From assembly GCA_028532985.1 (NCBI GenBank), contig JANCIK010000002.1, positions 4,278,001 through 4,342,000 on the forward strand: a DNA stretch of 64,000 nucleotides, in the 5' to 3' direction. The notes under the pieces were generated by a model. The model was not told where the DNA came from and ran no database searches. It was given only the letters and a program-made list of their open reading frames with translations. This document shows positions 56,508 to 64,000 of this stretch, in pieces. Numbering within the stretch: position 1 is the first letter of the stretch; each line of letters begins with the position of its first letter. This stretch comes from Stropharia rugosoannulata. Lineage: Eukaryota > Basidiomycota > Agaricomycetes > Agaricales > Strophariaceae. The position numbers and the translations under genes are program-made.

Positions 56508-58577
56508 ATGATTCATTCCAAGCGGTTTGGCTATTTGGCCGTCTTACTCCAAGCAATTTCTCTTTGCACTACAGATGTATTGGCGTATCAATGGCCCGAG
56601 CCTCAGATTGACGCACTAGAGCGATTGTTCTATGAAGGAACCGAATTCTCTGGATTTCCCACTGCCAGTCTGGGGACTGGCTGTGTGGCACGAAGCAATA
56701 CGTCACCATCCCCGATAGCAGCTGAATGGCTGCGCCTGGTTTGTGTGATCCTTTTACTGCGTCCAACTCTGTCTTATCGTTTGAGTCCAGGCCTATCATG
56801 ACATGGCCACTCATAATATCACAGATGGCACAGGTGGTATTGACTCTTCAATTTACTTTGAACTTGACAGGCCTGAGGTCAGTGATGTATTCGTTGGACT
56901 AGTCTTCCTGCCTTGAGCTAACTGGTTTCGTTTAATGTTACAGAACATCGGGGCGGGTATGTTCAGCACAATGAATGACTTCTTCAATACCCCAAACAAA
57001 TACATATCAAGTACGTATTATGCCTTCTGCGAGGTAAACATTTGAGTGATACGTACACCCCAGGATCTGATGTTATTGCTATGGGTGCGGCGTGGGCCGT
57101 CGCCGGATGCGGTGGACCCATACTACCATATCGGGCTGGACGTGTTGATGCTACTGAGGCTGGGCGCCCAGGCGTTCCTGAACCACAGCAGGATCTTGCC
57201 ACACATACCGAGGACTTCCGTTTACAAGGATTCAGTCCTAGTGAAATGATAGCCTTGGTTGCATGTGGACACACTATTGGTGGAGTACGGAAGAGCGACT
57301 TCCCAACAGTCGTGACTCAAGGAGAGCCAGGGCAAGATACCGACTCTAATGGGGTCCTGATCATCGATTTCTTTGATACTACGCAACAGTTCGATACCAA
57401 AGTGTAGGTTTTAAAGTGAGTACGATTCTATTCAGCTGCTTATTTATATTCTAGGGTGACGGAGTATTTGAACAACTCGACGCAAAACCCCCTTATCGTG
57501 ACCTCGGATGTTACGCGTCGCTCGGACATGCGCATTTTTTCCAGCGATGGAAACATTACAATGCAAAGGTATATACTAGCTTCTGTGTCTTCAAGGATTA
57601 TACAGTACTGATAACGGCTACAACCAGCCTCTCTGATTCAACTACTTTTTCTGACACTTGTCAGAGTCTCCTCACACGCATGATTGAAACAGTCCCGACC
57701 GGTACCCAGCTCACTGAGAAAATTGAATTAAACCCATTCAAGATTCGTGTCGCCCAGATAACCCCTATAAGCAACCAGCTTGTTCTGCGTGTTATGGTCC
57801 GGGTATGTATGTTTTACATACCTCCATTGTAATTTTCGTTGAAGCCCGTGCAGTTACCACAGCCACAATCCGGACCTAACCCGTTCGGAATCACCAAGAA
57901 CGTTACGCTTTTCTGGTGTGATAGGACAGGTCCAAATGCAAACTGCTCAGGAAACAATACAAATACTAATACAGCTCCGAAAATTTCATTCTTGGGCATC
58001 CAATCTCCCATAGCAAACTCACTCGATACCCATTTTTCGACATACGAATTCAGAGCACCCATCACAGAGGCTTCTGTGTCGAAGTTCTGGTTTGAAGTTA
58101 CTGATCTGAACGGAGGCGGTACGGTGGTACAGGACAATGGCGGTAGTGGGTTTGTTGTTGATCAAGATGCGGTCATTTACGCCCCAGCTTTGAGCACAAT
58201 CCAAGCAGGCAGTGATACTACAACTTACAAGATTGTTGCTGGGGTACGTTAAACATTTAGTATCTAATCCTGTCTACTAATTCAAATAACTTGATCTACT
58301 ATAGATTCGCAGCAATAACGCACCCACGAAAGCACAGCTGAACATCTTCGATAAAGAACCACTCAACAGCACACTACCATTGTCAATACCTCTTCTGTCT
58401 ACTGCCAACTTCGAGCTCGACACAAGTATTGCAGCTGTGGGCGCATATAGCTTTTACTCGACAATGATTACTGTTAATAGCCAGGGCGCCACGTTGGACT
58501 TTGATTTTATCGTTGATGGACAAGAAGCGAAGGTTGACTTCATTGCTCCTATTGAGATACAATTAACTCAATTTTAA
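56508..58577 (+). CDS. Secreted haem peroxidase (plant-type superfamily, fungal extended form)
   Basis: About 561 aa, exons 56508-56738, 56791-56877, 56944-57010, 57064-57403, 57455-57568, 57628-57802, 57845-58243 and 58305-58577; phases all agree. Signal peptide MIHSKRFGYLAVLLQAISLC. The haem domain has the distal arginine-histidine pair in EWLRLAYHDMATHN (R-x3-H), the central DVIAMGAAWAVAGCGGP block, and the proximal histidine in MIALVACGHTIGGV. It continues with TQQFDTKVVTEYLNNST and QSLLTRMIETVP. A further ~200-residue beta-rich C-terminal region (NVTLFWCDRTGPNANCSG, VTDLNGGGTVVQDNGGSGFV, TYKIVAGIRSNNAPTKA) follows, unlike classical lignin or manganese peroxidases, which end much earlier. 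No manganese-site or exposed-Trp features can be claimed. Oxidative role at the cell surface likely. Confidence 0.9.
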
Positions 58578-58936
58578 TGTACTATTAATGCACTGGGGGA
58601 AATCCTAGAAGGCGAATATACTACCTTTACGATACATCTTCGAAAATTAAGACTGAGAGGATTATTTGCGCCTCAGAATCGGTGCATTCACAGCTGTTGA
58701 CAAGGAGGCGGAGGCAGTACTTAGCGCCTGCCAGTTGGCGCCGAGCCGAGCTGCCGAACCTCCCGCCCTCTCTTCTTCAACTTCGACGTCTGTTGCAGAC
58801 GTTGATGCATGATGGCTAGGTAGTTGACTGTTCATTTGATCATCTCTTTGACTACAGCAAATATTCAGGGTCCAGATGACATGTCAAAGGATTTCACCGG
58901 CACCCCACTTCATGGTCATTGCCACTGGTGACACGC
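58578..58936. other. Short spacer between peroxidase and STAND gene
   Basis: A GC-rich patch at 58700-58800 (cgcctgccagttggcgcc) may be part of an untranslated or missed 5' exon of the following gene; otherwise nothing is seen. Confidence 0.4.
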
Positions 58937-60840
58937 ATGTTCAAGGGAGCAAAAGCTGTTATAACAGGAGGGACCTTTACTTATGTTGGTCGGAAAGTTG
59001 TGACTGGGTCCATAAAAGGTGTCGTGAGCTCTTATTATATCTAAGTGATTATATGCTAAGCTTTCAGATGGTTTCGAGCGATTACAGGACCGTGTTGCGA
59101 AGACAGCATTTCATAACTCTGCGCAGCGCCTCAATCCTCCTAGATGTCATACGAACACGCGCACGGCTCTAATACAAGAAGTAATGAGCTGGATCCGAGG
59201 AGAGAAAGGGCGAAACTCTTGGATACTATGGCTCACTGCTGCTGCTGGAGCTGGGAAGTCTGCGATATTTCAATCAGTCGCGGAACTGTGCGACATGGAA
59301 AGCATCCCATTAGCGACTTTCTTCTTCTTTCGGACGGACCCAACCCGCAATCACACAGATTCTCTTGTGGCTACACTTGCCTACCAGGTGGCTGTAGCCT
59401 TCCCGGAAGTACTTGGAGTAATCTCTCAGGCTGTCGAGAGAGACCCGCTCATATTCGAACGTTCACTGGAGTCTCAGATGGATGCCCTCGTTATTGAACC
59501 ACTGCACAATCTGGGATACCTCTCTACAGAATCTATTCTATACCAGCAATCGTTTGTGTTCATGATTGATGGGATAGATGAGTGCGCTCACCGTGATGCT
59601 CAGGTGGATATTATCCGCACAATAGCAGAGATTGTGAAAGGCCGTAGTCTACCAATCGTGTTCTTGGTCTCTGCTCGCGGCGAACCCCATCTTACAATGG
59701 AGGTGAACAAGCTCGCCGCACAGGGTCTCGTCAAGCCTCTCCTCATGGATGAAAAGTATTCCCCCACAGCCGATATCAGACTTTTCATCAGCGATAAATT
59801 CACTGACATACAAGAGTATCACCCTTTCAAGGTCTTGATACCGCAGAACTGGCCCGCCCCCCATCAAGTTGACAACATTGTCGCAAAATCTTCCGGACAG
59901 TTCATATACGCCTCAGTTATAATGCACTATCTATCTGCTGGAGGGCGCAGTCCAGTTCACTCGCTTGAAATTGTAGAAGGCGCACACCCTATACCGATCA
60001 ATAACAACCCGTTCCTCAACTTGGATATGCTTTACGAGCAGATATTCTCGAACGTGGTTGATCTGGAGGCAACACTCTGTACGCTAGCATATTCCATTCT
60101 GACACCCAGCGCTAGCTCCCACCCTATGCATGAATATCTTAACTGGACGCCTTTAGCTGTCCAGATTGCATTGGCCGACCTTCTATCCGTTGTCGATTTC
60201 AGGGACAATATTCTGACTTTCCTGCACGGGTCACTTCCTGATTATCTTACCGATAAAAACCGGTCACAGTCTTTTCATATTGACACAGGAAAGTGGAGTA
60301 CTTACTTCGCCCTCCACTGGTTTAAACGGGATGCCCTCAGAAATGGTAAATATTCTATCCAGCTTATTCGATCCGCACGTATATCTAACACCTAACCAGG
60401 GGATGATCAAATCCAGCTGGCACAGCTTACAGCATACTTGAAGCACTCGATTGCGACTCGGGAGCTATATGAAGAGATTATCAGGTTTGAGCCAGGTTTA
60501 CTGACAATAACAGACTCACTGGCCGAAGTTGATGTCGTTTCAGAGTTCTTGTCTGCTATTGATCAGCTAGTAAGTACATACCTTCTAATCATCTAATGTA
60601 CATGCAGATATTAACCTCGAGTCAATTCTGTAGCAATTTGACGACGGAAATAAAGCATATCATAATCAAGTTAAGAAGTTTGCGAAGGCCATGAAGTCGT
60701 CGTCAAATGATCTTGCCTACAGACAATTATCTACGCTACATCCTGAAAACAAGTCAAACGAGGGCGCCGTTGACAAATGGACAAGAATTTTAGCAACTAG
60801 TACCTCTCGGTTTAGACTGAGGACCGTCAATCGTAGATAG
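58937..60840 (+). CDS. STAND/NACHT-type P-loop NTPase (fungal NLR-like)
   Basis: About 578 aa from exons 58937-59018, 59068-60345, 60400-60569 and 60634-60840. The segment before the NTPase (FERLQDRVAKTAFHNSAQRL, PPRCHTNTRTALIQEVMSWI) is the linker usually seen just ahead of NACHT domains in agaricomycetes. Walker A is AAAGAGKSAIFQ; Walker B with acidic extension is FVFMIDGIDECAH; sensor-like FLVSARGEPHL and RLFISDKFTDI follow, then the winged-helix-like region. After the NTPase only ~150 residues remain, and no WD40, ankyrin or TPR repeats are present, so this is a short or truncated member. An N-terminal effector domain may lie upstream. The first donor (GTGTCG) is non-consensus. Such proteins act in non-self recognition; that role here is inference. 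Confidence 0.82.
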
Positions 60841-61010
60841 TTGGTCGGACGTTGTACTATGTATAGTTTTTTTCTTCCCTTTTTAACAAAATGTGATTAA
60901 TTCTTTTACCGAGATATAATATGCCCCAGTCTGTATTTAATATAAATGAGCTGTTTGTTTATAACATGAAAAAAATGAGACAGTACAACCGATGCTCGAC
61001 TACTTCCAGT

Positions 61011-62540
61011 TCAGTACTCCACTGCAGATATCAAAGCACCCTCATCTTCGTCCCAAATTCTGCGATCGTCATCAGGCCACAGCTGGGAGATTTTGCTTTT
61101 GTCTTGAACCTTTTCGCAAGCTTGACTGTTCCAGATGATTCGCGGAGACCCGGACCCACTACTTTGACGTTCAAGAAACCACTGCGCATCTGCTGTCGAT
61201 AGCAGCGGGACGTTTCCGGAGATCTCAACTCTATCCAGGCAGTTATCAAAATCGTCAGGCTCATATGCCTCAATCAAGAAGCGCAAGTCTACAGAGTCGA
61301 ATTCATTGCAGTCATGGATAGTCAGCGAACGCAGATCGGGCAGTTCGAGTCCGTAATCCATGTCCTGGCAGAGCCAGTGAAAGAACCTATACGTCATGTT
61401 AGAACAGCGCTGAAGGAAAACGTGAGCGGCAGGAAATGCTCCAATGGCGTTATATATGGAATCCTCGTTGAACGGTTGAAGGTTATCTGACTGACGTATG
61501 TCGACAAGCTGCAGGATAAGGTTCCCGGCGTTGTAATGGCGATCAACACGAGAGCCCAGTTCGGGTATGTTGCAATTCCTTAGTGTAAGCGCGCGGAGAG
61601 ATCGGCGGACAGAATGTGTACATCCGAAGAATGCGTACATGAAGTGCGGGGATACTGAGTCCAACGTCAGTTGCTGTACTTTGAGGTCGTATGTTCTGGT
61701 ATAGCGCTTGGAAGGTTGGTACCGAAGGGACAGATCAGACAGAGTGACGCGTTTGAATGCCCGCAGAAGCTCGAGAGCTTCAAGGAAGTCGGACAGGCAT
61801 CGATCTTCGCTGTGTAACCAAAATGGTGCCTCGAATGCGAAGTGGGTCACTGTCAAGTGAGCCTGAATGTCGTGCTTGGTAGAGCACTCCAGCCGCCCCA
61901 GCCAGTTTGACCCTACCAAACAAAGTTGCATGAAGCTCCATCCTGGCACTGATACCTTCTCCAGAGAGGGGAACTGGAAGTTAGGGATTTCACTGACATC
62001 AGATCGGCCGAGAGTGATATAACCGTCTTGCTGCTGCTCTACATCGTATATCGTGCACGACAAGCGCAGTTCCGACAGGAAGGGGAGGTTACGCGTAAGT
62101 ATCCGGGCGGCACAGGGAAGCGATGACTGAAATACGGGGTCGAACAGTATAATACTGCAATAGAAGAGAACACCATAGGTCTCCAGATGACTGAAAATCG
62201 CACGAGCTCGTGTGTTTTCAACTACGGAGGCATCGGCGGCTGTAGGTTCGACGCTGGAATAAACAGAAATCGCCATTAGGAACTCCTTCCCGCAATCCTT
62301 AGCGAACATGTCGAAGACCTTTAGAATGGGCATCGGGTCATCTGCGAGATCGACTGTAACCACCTTCAAGCACGGTGGAGATGAAAGTAGAATAGTTGAC
62401 CAACGACAGCAACTATGGGCGATGTTGAAGGGAAAGTGGGCTTGTACAGGAATAGAGGGCGCATCGTGTGATGATATGCGTCTCAACTGTCGAAAGATTA
62501 AGTCCAGTATCTCGACCGGGAGGCTGTGAATGTCGAACAT
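61011..62540 (-). CDS. F-box protein
   Basis: Intron-free 509-aa protein. The N-terminus MFDIHSLPVEILDLIFRQLR followed by HSCCRWSTILLSSPPCLKVV is a clear F-box-like motif (residues ~5-70), the Skp1-binding part of SCF ubiquitin ligases. The remaining ~430 residues show scattered leucine-rich strands (FPSLEKVSVPGWSFMQLCLV, RSLRALTLRNCNIPELGSRV, LPDLRSLTIHDCNEFDSVDL), typical of the large agaricomycete F-box/LRR-like expansions. Its substrate is unknown. It is convergent with the STAND gene (170 bp between stops). Confidence 0.88.
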   Translation of the reverse strand: MFDIHSLPVEILDLIFRQLRRISSHDAPSIPVQAHFPFNIAHSCCRWSTILLSSPPCLKVVTVDLADDPMPILKVFDMFAKDCGKEFLMAISVYSSVEPTAADASVVENTRARAIFSHLETYGVLFYCSIILFDPVFQSSLPCAARILTRNLPFLSELRLSCTIYDVEQQQDGYITLGRSDVSEIPNFQFPSLEKVSVPGWSFMQLCLVGSNWLGRLECSTKHDIQAHLTVTHFAFEAPFWLHSEDRCLSDFLEALELLRAFKRVTLSDLSLRYQPSKRYTRTYDLKVQQLTLDSVSPHFMYAFFGCTHSVRRSLRALTLRNCNIPELGSRVDRHYNAGNLILQLVDIRQSDNLQPFNEDSIYNAIGAFPAAHVFLQRCSNMTYRFFHWLCQDMDYGLELPDLRSLTIHDCNEFDSVDLRFLIEAYEPDDFDNCLDRVEISGNVPLLSTADAQWFLERQSSGSGSPRIIWNSQACEKVQDKSKISQLWPDDDRRIWDEDEGALISAVEY

Positions 62541-62911
62541 GAAGACGGGGGGGAAGGATTCAGTTGTCTAGTTCGAACAAATAAATATGCAAAACGAAAT
62601 GCTCAACACGAGAACAGCAATGCACAATTAATTGATTACTGTTGCGGCAATTCATTTCCGAGAAAGGCTGCTATTAAACGAGGACTTCTAGGGGCAGAGA
62701 CCGATCCACGAGGGGGTGTGAAGGCCACGTCGTTCATAGCTGCTTGAGTTGCATAACCGGGGCTCGGGGATCCCTCCAATGCGAATTACCACAGAAATAA
62801 GTGCACTTTCTTTCAGAAAATCGGACTGGACGGAAGTGTTCTGAATTATATAGAGTGATAATAGTATTAACTATGAAAAACACAGCCGGACAGTACCAGA
62901 AAGTCCTGCGA
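62541..62911. other. Spacer, no gene seen
   Basis: Promoter of the minus-strand F-box gene on the left and 3' end of MPDU1 on the right. No coding feature. Confidence 0.5.
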
Positions 62912-63944
62912 TTAGTCAACCTTCCTGGCCCACTTCCTCGTGCTCGCTGAGGAAGGGGTCCGGGGTGGAGGGGTCGAGATAACGCGGGTAGGCGTCTCGG
63001 GTGTTGCAATTGTTGTTCCCCTGCTGGGAATCGGTGCATGCAATGTTGCTCCGGTGGTCGTCGCCTCCACGGGGACGGACACAGGCTTCTCTGCGACACG
63101 TGGCTCGGCGTCAGCACCGGCCTTGCCCCAGAACATCCACAGCTGTGCCCCCAGGACGATATTGAGTATCAGGGCGAGCGCGAAGCCCGCAAGGACGAGG
63201 TTATCGCCAACTTCCTGGGCGGTCGTGAATAGCCTGGCCAGGCAGCCCGCGATTTGCGAGAACACGGCGAACGCGGACAACTGACCAGTGCTCTGGGCGC
63301 GCTGGTTCTGTCTAATTTGAGGAATCTTGCTGAACAACGACAGAGGGATTGTGGTCAGCTGCAAGACCTGCAGAAGGTCCTTGGGTACGACGCTGAGCGC
63401 GAACGCAGTGGCACCAAGTCCAACACAGGCAGCGGCAGCAGACGACGAGGAGTTTCTTGACGACTTGGGACCATAGACGATGATCAGGAGGGTGATGAGG
63501 GCGTTTTGGATGGTGAGGAAAAGATTCTCGCCATAGGTGGTGAAAGGAAACGCGTTTCGCACTGCATAAGCTAGAGTGATTGTGTAGGAGAGTGTTTCGA
63601 GAATGTAGGCTTCTAGTGAGAGGCCTCGCGCAGATTTAGCAGATGTAACTGCACAGGTTTTAGTAGACGAGCGGTGAATTGAAACAAAAACGAACTGAGG
63701 AGAATTTGAGGAATTTTGACGATGGACCCGCCTACAACAATTCCAATACCCAGACCCTTCGATAGTGAGTACTTCAAGCACTTCACATCGCCCAAGTTCA
63801 GGCTCTCGACCAGGGAAATGTAGCATTCCTAAAGCTAGGATTAATACAATGAACGGCTAGATATACAGCAGATCTAACCTTGCCAATTATTGAGACGCCA
63901 AGGTCCTTAACGAACCATGGTAGATTTTGTGTGATAGATGTCAT
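62912..63944 (-). CDS. MPDU1: MPDU1-like PQ-loop protein (mannose-P-dolichol utilisation)
   Basis: ER membrane protein of about 311 aa needed for use of dolichol-phosphate-linked mannose and glucose in N-glycan and GPI assembly. Exons on the minus strand: 63944-63879, 63828-63696 and 63648-62912; phases agree. Two PQ-loop repeats are seen: GGSIVKIPQILL and LFSKIPQIRQNQRAQSTGQL. Family blocks: SAKSARGLSLEAYILETLSY, TTYGENLFLTIQNALITLLI, SAFAVFSQIAGCLARLFTTA and NLVLAGFALALILNIVLGAQ. The polar C-terminal ~75 residues (Pro/Thr/Ser-rich) extend beyond the family core, as is usual in basidiomycetes. Confidence 0.93.
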
Positions 63945-64000
63945 AGAGATTCAGAATCAGCAGTCAAAGGAAGGGTATACTGTTCAAACGAACGGCGCTG

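Noticed and set aside
1..64000. CRISPR arrays, operons, ribosome binding sites, bacterial-type elements
   Set aside because: The window is intron-rich fungal DNA; no regularly spaced repeats of CRISPR type or co-transcribed bacterial gene order were seen.

Overview
The window is nuclear DNA of a filamentous basidiomycete, most likely an agaricomycete. Nearly every gene carries several short GT-AG introns of about 45-80 nt. Gene content is typical of the group: a DUF6699-type protein, a CFEM protein with a GPI-like tail, a plant-type (PF00141-like) secreted haem peroxidase, a STAND NTPase, and paired glycine/serine-linker transmembrane proteins. The species cannot be named from sequence alone.

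Layout. 0-7.5 kb: the 3' end of an M20 carboxypeptidase, an MFS sugar transporter, and an ATP-dependent DNA ligase with an N-terminal SWIM zinc finger built partly from 10- and 15-nt exons. 7.5-12 kb: gene-poor DNA with a 959-bp TIR element and a dispersed repeat that carries a nested TIR insertion. 12-37.5 kb: a secreted-protein island made by repeated segmental duplication. It holds two tandem ~2.2-2.7 kb units (a secreted protein plus a DUF6699 gene, the latter decayed in one unit). It also holds two further duplicated units (19.8-23 kb), one with an internal inversion. Five intact copies and one relic of a ~106-aa four-cysteine secreted protein are spread through it in both orientations. 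Housekeeping genes inside or next to the island are a tRNA-Arg(ACG) and an ABCF ATPase (Arb1-like). 38-42 kb: an unrecognised protein, thioredoxin and a CFEM protein. 45-50 kb: a tandem pair of single-pass membrane proteins with identical exon phases but unrelated cytoplasmic tails. 50-64 kb: an NCS1 nucleobase/allantoin-type permease with a suspicious break, a decayed mitochondrial-type methionyl-tRNA synthetase, a peroxidase, a STAND NTPase, an F-box protein and MPDU1.

There are no operons. Functional links are limited to co-duplicated neighbours. The strongest candidate for something undescribed is the four-cysteine secreted family. Its copies look like mosaics of one another (gene conversion) and share a TATA box, a probable 5'-UTR intron and one intron position. 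Exon coordinates are hand-derived from splice consensus, reading frame and protein continuity; each intact multi-exon model was checked for phase, and RNA evidence would settle the few ambiguous junctions.
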